Translations under genes and position numbers: made by a program
Notes under the pieces: generated by a model
Told to the model about the DNA's origin: nothing
The model's input: only the letters and a program-made list of their open reading frames with translations
The model's database searches: none
Assembly (NCBI GenBank): GCA_047619485.1
Contig: JBLHKE010000268.1
Coordinates: forward strand, 1 to 9,615
From: JBLHKE01 sp047619485
GTDB taxonomy: Bacteria > Verrucomicrobiota > Verrucomicrobiia > Verrucomicrobiales > DEV007
Length of the DNA stretch: 9,615 nt
Direction: 5' to 3'
In this document: one piece after another, positions 1-6,239 of the stretch
Position numbering within the stretch: position 1 is the first letter of the stretch
Layout: each line of letters starts with the position of its first letter

Positions 1-304
1 CGATCCATTCGCCAATGGTGCGAGTGCGACGCTGGTGGCATGCGGGGCAGAAGTGGCGGCCTTTGCAGGTGAAGGCGAGGAGGCGTTCGTGGCCGCAGTC
101 CGGGCACTGGAGACGGGTGAAGCCGGCGGAGAGGTCGCCGCAACGGAGGAAGGATTCGACGGTGGCGACGGTGTTGGGGCGGAGTGGGCCGAGGGTCTTG
201 CGCTGCTGTTGTTCGTAGTTTGCGAGGAAGTCGTTCCAGCCGTGGTGGACGATCTGCCAGAGTGGTGAGGCGCGCGGGCGGCGGGGTTGATAGATGGAGG
301 ACAT
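1..304 (-). CDS. IS91-family transposase, N-terminal 101 residues (partial, runs off the left edge)
   Basis: IS91-family transposases are HUH (Y2) rolling-circle enzymes with an N-terminal zinc-binding domain. Reading leftward from the ATG at 304-302, the frame is open to the window edge. It shows the zinc domain typical of the family: C67-x2-C70 (CPDCGHE), C80 (FTCKGRHF), then C86-x2-C89-H90 (CPACHQRR). The N-terminal stretch IYQPRRPRASPLWQ also fits the type. The catalytic HUH and tyrosine motifs would lie outside the window, so intactness cannot be judged. No Shine-Dalgarno sequence precedes the ATG. Instead a 22-bp palindrome abuts the start codon, suggesting a very short or absent leader and tight repression. 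Zinc-domain assignment is firm; that this copy is an active element is not shown. Confidence 0.9.
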   Translation of the reverse strand, partial: MSSIYQPRRPRASPLWQIVHHGWNDFLANYEQQQRKTLGPLRPNTVATVESFLRCGDLSAGFTRLQCPDCGHERLLAFTCKGRHFCPACHQRRTRTIGEWI

Positions 305-326
305 AAACTGTTCATGTGAACAGTTT
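305..326. promoter_or_regulatory. Perfect 22-bp palindrome matching the Verrucomicrobia LexA box
   Basis: Two 10-nt arms (305-314 and 317-326) flank the central TG. The core at 309-322 is TGTTC-ATGT-GAACA. This matches TGTTC-N4-GAACA, which I recall as the published Verrucomicrobia LexA motif. It lies directly upstream of the transposase ATG (302-304), where a bound repressor would block transcription or initiation. The alternative is a structural hairpin belonging to the end of the IS91 element. Confidence 0.6.
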
Positions 327-443
327 TAAAAACTTTTGTCAAACTTGTGCAGGTGGTTGCCCGGGATTCGGTCGGTGAGATTGAAGAATTGCGTCTGTCA
401 TCTTGAGTCTTTTTGAGTCGGTGGTTTTCATGGGTTCCGAGTT

Positions 444-531
444 GTCCAGTCTGTCCAAACGCCTAGGGATTTGGACGGACTGGACAGATTTGTCCAAGTG
501 TCCAATCCAGATTTTGTCCGGCCGGACAAAT
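444..531. repeat. Inverted-repeat cluster built on GTCCA/TGGAC
   Basis: A 17-bp stem (444-460 with 471-487, one mismatch that would be a G-U pair in RNA, 10-nt loop) is followed by two GTCCA copies 8 bp apart (493-505) and an 18-bp perfect palindrome (514-531, centre CCGG). GTCCA occurs in pairs 8-9 bp apart on both strands. It begins within 10 bp of the stop codon of the RepA-like ATPase gene on the minus strand. It could terminate that transcript or be a cluster of replication-protein binding sites. Confidence 0.75.
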
Positions 532-537
532 GTTGGA

Positions 538-1650
538 CTAGCTTCCATCTGCGTCCCTCCAGTAGAGTTTTCCGGTGCTGTCTATCGCCGCCTCGTTAAA
601 CCGGCTGAGCGCGGCGAAACATGATGATCTCGATTTACCGGTGGCCGACTCCAATGATTTTGCGGCCGCTGATTTCGTCACCCCTCCAGATCCGATGGCA
701 TCCTTTACCTGGTCGGCGGTGATCGATCCTTTAGGGCCGCTCGATTCGTCGGCGTAGAACTCGTCCCAGTCGAAATCTGCGCACGATGCGAACAACCCGT
801 TGCGCCTATGCCATGCGGTCGCCTCGCCCTCGCGCCCGTCGTTGTTCTTGCAGCAGGTAACGACAACCCTGTCGTCCTCTGGGTCTGGTGTGGCTGGCTC
901 GATGGCAAAGACGCTGCGTGCAACCGATCCGATTGAATAGCTTCCGGCCAGCTCGGCGAGTAGATCGCGCCCGTGCTTTTTCTGGCTGATCGCGCCACGC
1001 TTCCGAAGGTGGTGAATGATCGCTATCGCCGGTCGCTGCTCTGAGGCAGGAGGCAGGCAAGCCATGATCGCCTCGATAGCTGCCTTGTAGGATCGCACGT
1101 TGTCATCCCCGGCAACCCGGTTCCAAGGATCGATCACGATCACGCCCGGCTGAAAATCGGCGATCAGCGCCCGCACGTCGTCTTGAAACTCGGTGTCGAG
1201 GAAGTCCATCCCAAACGGCGGCGGCGGGGTGACCCTTACCCAGTCGTCAAGATCGACGCCAGCAGGTTCGCCGATGTCGGTAAACTCGCCTTTCATTCTG
1301 AACTCGCCGTTCTCGACCTGAATGACCAGCGTCTTGAACTTGGAGTGAACGTCAAACCCCATCCATGGCTTGCCGGTGGCTCCAGCGATAGCCAGCGCCA
1401 TTGCTGCCCGGCTTTTGCCGACGCCCGGAGCGCCTGCGATTACGGTGATATTGCCGCGTGTGAAATGGCAATCGCCACAGAGCATGAAGTCGGGAGGCGG
1501 ATCGAAGTTGCGAAACTCCGAAGGCTTCCAGGCAGTCAGTAGAGGCTTGCGCACTAGGACCGCCTCTAAAGCCATCTCTGCATCCTCCGGGTTAATCGGC
1601 GATCCGTTCGCCGCTGCATCTGAAACGTCTTTTGCTTTTGGCTGATTCAT
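538..1650 (-). CDS. RepA-like hexameric ATPase/helicase (RecA fold, AAA_25 type)
   Basis: A 370-residue ATPase of the RSF1010 RepA-like class, which forms ring helicases that open plasmid and satellite origins. Seen in the sequence: Walker A GAPGVGKS at residues 73-80, Walker B VIVIDPW at 170-176 (Asp174), a sensor-like strand IAIIHHLRK at 209-217 with two His, and a C-terminal segment (about 308-366) resembling a winged helix, probably for DNA binding. The start is chosen at 1650 because the preceding TOPRIM frame ends in TAA overlapping this ATG (TAATG), indicating translational coupling. A G-rich GGGGGGA lies 12-18 nt upstream. This is the leftward arm of the divergent replication module. 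Its partner at the origin may be the SF3-type protein encoded rightward. The family call is secure; the exact subfamily is inferred. Confidence 0.85.
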   Translation of the reverse strand: MNQPKAKDVSDAAANGSPINPEDAEMALEAVLVRKPLLTAWKPSEFRNFDPPPDFMLCGDCHFTRGNITVIAGAPGVGKSRAAMALAIAGATGKPWMGFDVHSKFKTLVIQVENGEFRMKGEFTDIGEPAGVDLDDWVRVTPPPPFGMDFLDTEFQDDVRALIADFQPGVIVIDPWNRVAGDDNVRSYKAAIEAIMACLPPASEQRPAIAIIHHLRKRGAISQKKHGRDLLAELAGSYSIGSVARSVFAIEPATPDPEDDRVVVTCCKNNDGREGEATAWHRRNGLFASCADFDWDEFYADESSGPKGSITADQVKDAIGSGGVTKSAAAKSLESATGKSRSSCFAALSRFNEAAIDSTGKLYWRDADGS

Positions 1651-1955
1651 TATTTAGATTCCCCCCATTTGTAGATTAAAACCTCGCTGGCGAAATTGAT
1701 CAGGTCGCCAGCGATCGCCTCCGCGCATTTCTCCCCGGCCGCGTCGTGGTCAGGCACGATCACGACCCGCTTGTCTTTGAACTTCGGCGACCATCCCCGG
1801 TTCCATGTTGATGAGCCTGGAAGCGCGACCACCAGCTCGCCGCCTATCACGTTATCGAAGCCGCGGTCTATCAGGGTAATCGCGTCGGTCGCGCCCTCGC
1901 CGAGCGGCGAACCGTTGGAGCCAAGGTTTCGATACCGTATCTGAAAGAATTTCCT
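1650..1955 (-). pseudogene. TOPRIM domain fragment of a primase-like protein, 5'-truncated
   Basis: The frame is open from just after a TAG at 1958-1956 to the TAA at 1652-1650, about 101 residues. It carries TOPRIM hallmarks in order: GEGATDAITL (the Glu-Gly of motif 1, residues 20-21 of the open frame) and VVIVPDHDAAGEK, which holds the DxD metal-binding pair. In primases and primase-like proteins of mobile elements this fold follows a zinc finger and an RNA-polymerase-like domain. Both are absent here. No ATG precedes the Glu motif, and the first usable start, GTG at 1850-1848, would exclude the catalytic Glu. The region further upstream is iteron DNA, not coding. It therefore looks like a remnant kept for coupling to the ATPase gene, or a minimal protein with an unusual start. 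Domain identity is fairly secure; truncation is what the sequence shows. Confidence 0.65.
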
Positions 1956-1989
1956 CTATCTTCTGATTAAGCGTTTGACTCGCGTTTCT

Positions 1990-2070
1990 AACGGGATTCC
2001 AACGGGAAAGCTGGTTTTTTTAACGGAGATTTAACGGAAATGGGCGCAGTGGCAACGGGATCCCAACGGG
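1990..2070. repeat. Six helically phased iterons, AACGG(G/A); candidate origin or operator
   Basis: Copies start at 1990, 2001, 2022, 2033, 2054 and 2065. They form three pairs with 11 bp inside a pair and exactly 32 bp from pair to pair, all on the + strand. The middle pair reads AACGGA, the outer pairs AACGGG. A run of seven T (2015-2021) sits between the first two pairs. The array lies between divergent replication operons, as expected for iterons bound by an initiator or a regulator controlling both directions. Confidence 0.8.
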
Positions 2071-2108
2071 CGGGCGGGAAAATCAAAATCGGATACTGAC
2101 GTTATCAA

Positions 2109-2128
2109 AGCCCGCAATAAGGCGGGCT
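2109..2128. repeat. 7-bp stem hairpin ahead of the HTH gene
   Basis: AGCCCGC (2109-2115) pairs perfectly with GCGGGCT (2122-2128) across a 6-nt loop. It ends 17 bp before the ATG at 2146. Rightward it would be part of the leader of the HTH gene. Leftward it is followed by TTTGAT, only a weak terminator tail. An operator or attenuator is possible; function unknown. Confidence 0.45.
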
Positions 2129-2145
2129 GAATCCATCGAACCAAT

Positions 2146-2388
2146 ATGTCAGAATCGCTAAAAAATACTAACGCGCCGGAATCGGCGATCATGCCTGAGT
2201 GGATCACCGTGGCAGAAGCCTGCCGCTTCGCCTCCGTGTCCAAGCCAGTCATCTACGACTGGATGAACCGGGGACTGGTGAGAAACTTCGCAGCGCGGGA
2301 ACGCGGGCAGGTTCGGGGGGTGCGCCGCGTGTCGTCGGATTCGCTCCGAGCCTTCATGGATAGCCGCTCGACGGGAGGGGGCAAGTAG
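2146..2388 (+). CDS. Small helix-turn-helix protein (excisionase/AlpA-like)
   Basis: An 80-residue protein. Residues 19-70 form the pattern of a MerR-type or HTH_17 DNA-binding domain: WITVAEACRFASVSKPVIYDW (HTH, split here as WITVAEACRFAS plus VSKPVIYDW), NRGLV turn, then VRRVSSDSLRAFM as the wing and last helix. Proteins of this size and fold serve integrative elements as recombination directionality factors or as activators of excision genes. The start at 2146 gives the full N-terminal extension; ATG at 2191 is an alternative that keeps the whole HTH. No Shine-Dalgarno is visible. The gene is first in the rightward arm, 75 bp after the last iteron, so it could bind the iterons and regulate both arms. 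The fold is well supported; the excisionase role is inferred from context. Confidence 0.75.
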   Translation: MSESLKNTNAPESAIMPEWITVAEACRFASVSKPVIYDWMNRGLVRNFAARERGQVRGVRRVSSDSLRAFMDSRSTGGGK

Positions 2389-2431
2389 CGCCGTTTCGAA
2401 CTCGCTCAACCAACTATCGAACCAACAAAAA

Positions 2432-2467
2432 GCGCCCGGCCAATGCGCGGCAAACGCGACCGGGCGC
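2432..2467 (+). promoter_or_regulatory. Nested hairpin in the leader of the helicase gene
   Basis: An outer stem GCGCCCGG/CCGGGCGC (2432-2439 with 2460-2467) encloses an inner CGCG/CGCG stem (2446-2449 with 2455-2458, loop GCAAA). It lies between the HTH gene and the helicase start at 2482 and spans the more upstream in-frame ATG at 2443. There is no T-run after it, so it is not a classic terminator. An RNA element limiting helicase expression is possible. Confidence 0.5.
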
Positions 2468-2481
2468 AATCGAATTACACC

Positions 2482-4212
2482 ATGGAAAGTCTATCAAAAA
2501 ACAACGGAAATTCAACCTCCTACATGACGCCAATTGATCAAAGCGAGAGCTATATCTTGGCTGTCATCATGCAGCATCCTGACCAGCGGGAAGCAATGAT
2601 CGAGGGCATGGCGCTACGCGGATTTTCCGTAGATGCCCACGCCGTTCTATTTGAGAACATGCGCGACATGGGGGCGGAATTGAATCCGGCCTCACTTGCC
2701 GAACGTCTCAAGAAAAAGCGAAAACTAACGGCTGTCGGCGGTGCGGTGCGGACTACCGAGCTTTCGATCGAATCCGTAGACCTGAGCTATCTGCAGTACC
2801 ATCTCGAGAACATCGATCACGCCCGCGAACTGCGGGTGGCTGCTGATCTCCATGAGAAGTTCGGACGCGCACTAGAGAGCGGAGACGATCCGCGAGTCCT
2901 AGTCGAGGATGCCCTCTCGATGCTCAACCGGCACGACGGGGTTGACGCTTACTACGATCTCGACCGGAAGGAATTCTTGGTAGAGAACCGTGAGGGCATC
3001 TGGATCTCCCACAACGAGACCCAGTTCAAGCGGCATCTCCGAAGCATCGGCTACTCCACCAAGACGGCGGACAGTCTCGTATCGCCAGCCGAGCGCGTAA
3101 TGCTCGACTTGATTGATCGGAAATCCGTTAGTTATGCGGCACCTCTCTCAGGTCGCCGGAGCGGTTTCTACCACGAGGGAGGGGTGCGCTTTCTCGTCAC
3201 TGAATCGCACCGGCTCGCCGATCCAGAGGAAGGTGGTATTCCTAACATTTTAGCTATTGTGCAGGGGCTCCTTGGCGGCGAGGACTACGGAGAGCAGCAA
3301 GTCGAGTTATTCCTAGGATGGCTGCGCGCTGCGGTGCAATCGTTACGGGCGGGAATCGCTCGACCTGGGCAGGCGCTTGCCATCGCCGGGCCGGCTGACT
3401 GCGGTAAATCTCTCCTTCAAAAGATCATCACCGTAGCCTTGGGCGGGCGCTCGGCGAAAGCGGCGCTTTTCCTCACCGGTCGCACTCCGTTCAACGCCGA
3501 GCTGTTCGAGGCTGAACACTTGATGCTGGAGGATGAGAGCATGAGCCCGGACATTCGATCACGGCGGGCGCTAGCGGACGCTATCAAGGCAATCGTCGTG
3601 AACGAGGTGCACTCGTGCCACCGAAAACAGCGCACCGCTGTCAATCTTCGCCCATGGTGGAGGCTGTCGATCTCGGTAAACGATGATCCGGAGGCGATGA
3701 ATGTCTTACCGCCCCTGGACGACAACATTGCCGACAAGGTAACGCTGCTCAAGGCGCGGCGTTTCGAGATGCCGATGCCTGGGGAAACTCTTGAGGAGCG
3801 GCGCGAATTTTGGGCAACGGTCGAGGATGAGGTTCCGAAGCTGATCCACTACCTTGAATCGACGGAGACGCCCGAGAAGCTAGTAGATCGGCGCTATGGG
3901 GTAATATCTTGGCATCATCCTGACCTCGTGGAAGACCTGCACCAGCTGTCAGGCGAGCAACACCTCCTAGACCTGATCGACCGCGCCATCTTCGAAAGCC
4001 CCACCAGCGGCGATTGGGCGGGAACTCATGACGAGCTAAAGGCGAAGTTGCTCGACGACCAAGGAACTAGCCGAGAGGCCGGTAAGCTACTGGACTGGCG
4101 CAACGCCACCGGGACGCTCCTAGGTAAACTCGCCAAGAAAAAACCTGACCGTGTGAAGGAGAAGCGGACGGCGCAGAAACGGACATGGGTAATCACACCG
4201 CCAGAATCCTAG
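2482..4212 (+). CDS. DnaB-N-like domain fused to an SF3/DUF5906-type helicase
   Basis: A 576-residue replication protein. Residues 16-150 (PIDQSESYILAVIMQHP onward, with alternating helices and ARELR) resemble the DnaB N-terminal domain used for oligomerisation and primase contact. A linker follows. The C-terminal half has SF3/DUF5906 helicase signs: Walker A GPADCGKS at 303-310, Walker B HLMLEDE at 346-352, and a sensor-like SISVNDD at 396-402. The tail (about 490-576) is lysine-rich and may be a winged helix. The start at 2482 is preferred over the in-frame ATG at 2443, which sits inside a hairpin; ATG at 2524 is also possible. Classic SF3 proteins of elements carry a primase N-terminal; here that position holds a DnaB-N-like domain. 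Helicase assignment is firm, the N-terminal domain moderately so. Confidence 0.8.
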   Translation: MESLSKNNGNSTSYMTPIDQSESYILAVIMQHPDQREAMIEGMALRGFSVDAHAVLFENMRDMGAELNPASLAERLKKKRKLTAVGGAVRTTELSIESVDLSYLQYHLENIDHARELRVAADLHEKFGRALESGDDPRVLVEDALSMLNRHDGVDAYYDLDRKEFLVENREGIWISHNETQFKRHLRSIGYSTKTADSLVSPAERVMLDLIDRKSVSYAAPLSGRRSGFYHEGGVRFLVTESHRLADPEEGGIPNILAIVQGLLGGEDYGEQQVELFLGWLRAAVQSLRAGIARPGQALAIAGPADCGKSLLQKIITVALGGRSAKAALFLTGRTPFNAELFEAEHLMLEDESMSPDIRSRRALADAIKAIVVNEVHSCHRKQRTAVNLRPWWRLSISVNDDPEAMNVLPPLDDNIADKVTLLKARRFEMPMPGETLEERREFWATVEDEVPKLIHYLESTETPEKLVDRRYGVISWHHPDLVEDLHQLSGEQHLLDLIDRAIFESPTSGDWAGTHDELKAKLLDDQGTSREAGKLLDWRNATGTLLGKLAKKKPDRVKEKRTAQKRTWVITPPES

Positions 4213-4232
4213 GAGCTTACTAAAAACAGGGC

Positions 4233-4272
4233 GTCACGGGTGTCACACACAGGGGACAATGACACCCGTGAC
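4233..4272. terminator. Perfect 13-bp inverted repeat between convergent operons
   Basis: GTCACGGGTGTCA (4233-4245) pairs perfectly with TGACACCCGTGAC (4260-4272) around a 14-nt loop. It lies between the helicase stop (4212) and the stop of the leftward gene (4291). On the minus strand the stem is followed 5 nt later by TTTTT, fitting termination of the integrase operon. There is no T-run on the + side. The repeated GTGTCA units could also be protein-binding sites. Confidence 0.55.
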
Positions 4273-4290
4273 ACCCCATTACTGTATTGT

Positions 4291-4959
4291 CTATGAGCGT
4301 CTGGACTTCGTTGCGCCTCCCTTTTTGGCCTTCCGAATGGTGGCGCTCCGCTTTCCCAATCGCTGCATTTTCTCTCTCGTGGCTTCCGCCTCTGTCTCGA
4401 TTTCCTGTTGGTCGAAGATCTGGACTAGGGTGAGAAATCCGATGGTGGAAAATCCGTGCTTCTTGAAATCGGAGACTTGCCATTCGTTCCAGAATGATTG
4501 CCCGACCATCCCATCGGCAACGAGAGCCGCTAGGCGCTCTTCCCTTTCGCATGCTGGTAAGTCCTTCCAGATGACGCTGGCGGCGCTTTTCCAATCAGTG
4601 TGCGCGGCTTCCTCCATGCCGGAAGCGTTCAGCCTCTCCAATCTTGCTTTGATCTGCGCGCGTCCAGAGGAGATTCCAGCGTGCGCCTCGTCGATGGATT
4701 GCCAATAGTCAACTGCCTCGGATCGTTGCTCGTTGATGGCGTCCCGAGAGTTTCGCCAAAGTCGAAGGGCGACATCCGTGAGCCGGTGAGCCTCTTCGTC
4801 GCTGCTGGGTGGGTTTCCACTGGCTAGGACGGCGGCAAGCCTCGCTAGCTCAGCAATCTCGGGGAACTGTTCTGGACGGAGAGGAGAGCCCTTGGCGTCG
4901 ATGCGGCTGGAGGATTCCGCTTTGGGGGACGATGGCGAACCGGTCTTTTTCGTGGTCAT
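4291..4959 (-). CDS. Hypothetical protein co-transcribed with the integrase
   Basis: A 222-residue protein I do not recognise. It has no signal peptide or membrane segment. The first 28 residues are Ser/Lys/Pro-rich and probably disordered. Residues 32-150 look largely helical with many charged residues (AELARLAAVLASG, DVALRLWRNSRDAI). A conserved-looking aromatic patch follows (QSFWNEWQVSDFKKHGFSTIGF, cut here as QSFWNEW and DFKKHGFSTIGF). The C-terminus is strongly basic (about 203-222, KR and KK clusters), suggesting nucleic-acid contact. It starts 3 nt after the integrase stop, so the two are almost certainly one operon. That placement suggests a role in integration or excision, or in regulating the element, but this is inference only. 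Codon use resembles the neighbours and the frame is intact. Confidence 0.75.
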   Translation of the reverse strand: MTTKKTGSPSSPKAESSSRIDAKGSPLRPEQFPEIAELARLAAVLASGNPPSSDEEAHRLTDVALRLWRNSRDAINEQRSEAVDYWQSIDEAHAGISSGRAQIKARLERLNASGMEEAAHTDWKSAASVIWKDLPACEREERLAALVADGMVGQSFWNEWQVSDFKKHGFSTIGFLTLVQIFDQQEIETEAEATREKMQRLGKRSATIRKAKKGGATKSRRS

Positions 4960-4962
4960 AGG

Positions 4963-6126
4963 TTAGCATTTTTTAGCTTTTTGAGGCTTGGGTTGGAGCA
5001 GGTTGGGGAGAGCTTCGAGGGCTTGCCGCTTTGCAGCGCTCTCGACATGGGTGTAGTGGGCGCTCATCTCGGCGGATTCGTGGCCTATAATGTCCTGTAC
5101 GATGGCCGGGGAGATACCCGCATTCTTCATCAAGCTCGTCGCGGTATGGCGTAGCGAGTGGAAGGAGAGTTCGGATTTAGCGCGGCGGGCAGCACGCCCG
5201 TCCTTTTTGGATTCGTGGCTGCGTGCCTCAACCAGTCCCACGGAGGCCAGCAATTCGCCGAATTGGCGGCTAAGGGTGGAGACGTTGACGCTAGCGAGCG
5301 AAGCGGCTAACGGGTGCACCTGCGCTCTTGGGTCGTCGCTAGATGGCAAGCTCTCGATATGCTCCTGTAGAGGCGCAACAATGGGGATTCTGACTACGCG
5401 CCCTGTCTTGGCTGTGGTGATTTGGATTTCGCTGGCGGTGAGATCTAGGCCGGCCCACGTAAGGCGGGCGAGATCACCTAATCTCTGGCCGGTGTAGATA
5501 CCGAAGAGAATGAGCGAGCGCCATTCGTCCGATGCCGAGTTGAGAACCTTCCCAAGTTCTTGAACGGTGAAGGGCCGGCGTGAGGTTCCTGCCGTTTTCT
5601 TCAAAAGTCGGCAATCCTTGGCGGGATTTTCAGAAATGTAGCCTTCGCGGCGGGCATCCTCAAAAATTGCACGGAGGATCTTGATTCCATGGTTCGCAGT
5701 GCTGGGGGAGCGGGTTTTCGCGAGGGCGTCCCGGTAAGCTACAAAGTGCTGTGTCTCCATCTCGGCGAGCGGTCGCTCTGCTGCCTCTCCGAGCCATTTG
5801 AGGAAGTGTTTCGCACGCCCCTTGTAGGCGGCATAGCTGGACGGCGCGACTTCTCCCTCGCGTCGATCAAGCCATCTGTCGAGGTAGGCGCGAGCGGTCC
5901 CGTCGGGCAATTCTTCGTTGTGGGCGGCACGGTAGATGTCCGCGATCACTTTGTGAGCCTGTCTCGCCTTAGCCCGCTCCTTGGATAGCCGTTCCCATTC
6001 ATCAGCCATGGCTTGGGCGGGCTTACGCTTGGTTTCCTTCGTCGAGCGTTGGGCACGCTTCCCGTCAGGTAGGGTGAAACAGGCGAACCAATACGGGGAG
6101 CGGGGAAATTTCCTAAGCGATGCCAT
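4963..6126 (-). CDS. int: Tyrosine recombinase (integrase)
   Basis: A full-length 387-residue tyrosine integrase that would insert and, with a directionality factor, excise the element at the adjacent tRNA site. Domains: a short N-terminal region resembling arm-binding domains (1-50), a SAM-like core-binding domain (about 75-165), and the catalytic domain (about 185-375). All catalytic residues are visible: R215 in TGQRLGDL, K240 in TAKTG, H323-x2-R326 in HSLRHT, H349 in GHES, and Y358 in HYTHV. The start at 6126 is supported by the N-terminal sequence MASLRKFPRSPYW. No Shine-Dalgarno is present. A TTGACT about 35-40 bp upstream could be a -35 box but no good -10 follows. The gene is first in an operon with the 222-residue unknown protein and reads away from the attachment site, as expected. 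Confidence 0.95.
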   Translation of the reverse strand: MASLRKFPRSPYWFACFTLPDGKRAQRSTKETKRKPAQAMADEWERLSKERAKARQAHKVIADIYRAAHNEELPDGTARAYLDRWLDRREGEVAPSSYAAYKGRAKHFLKWLGEAAERPLAEMETQHFVAYRDALAKTRSPSTANHGIKILRAIFEDARREGYISENPAKDCRLLKKTAGTSRRPFTVQELGKVLNSASDEWRSLILFGIYTGQRLGDLARLTWAGLDLTASEIQITTAKTGRVVRIPIVAPLQEHIESLPSSDDPRAQVHPLAASLASVNVSTLSRQFGELLASVGLVEARSHESKKDGRAARRAKSELSFHSLRHTATSLMKNAGISPAIVQDIIGHESAEMSAHYTHVESAAKRQALEALPNLLQPKPQKAKKC

Positions 6127-6132
6127 GCCGAT

Positions 6133-6154
6133 AGTCTCAACGAAAGTCTCAACG
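6133..6154. repeat. Tandem direct repeat AGTCTCAACG, candidate integrase arm site
   Basis: Two identical 10-mers begin at 6133 and 6145, 12 bp apart, between the integrase start and the tRNA fragment. Short direct repeats in this position commonly serve as arm-type sites for tyrosine integrases. They overlap the likely integrase promoter, so binding could also autoregulate the gene. Confidence 0.5.
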
Positions 6155-6239
6155 TAGTCAAGGTAGATTGCGGCTATCGAAGTAGGATAACGCTTAAAAA
6201 ATAGGGTAAAGCTTGCAGGCTAGAACTGAAAATCGATTC

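Noticed and set aside
444..531. CRISPR array
   Set aside because: The units are 5-9 bp, alternate in orientation and have no regular spacer length; no cas genes are present.
339..548. 69-residue minus-strand ORF beginning inside the end of the ATPase gene
   Set aside because: It runs through the GTCCA inverted repeats, its sequence merely reflects those repeats, and it has no recognisable domain.
1183..1542. 119-residue plus-strand ORF
   Set aside because: It is the antisense shadow of the ATPase gene, which has clear Walker motifs.
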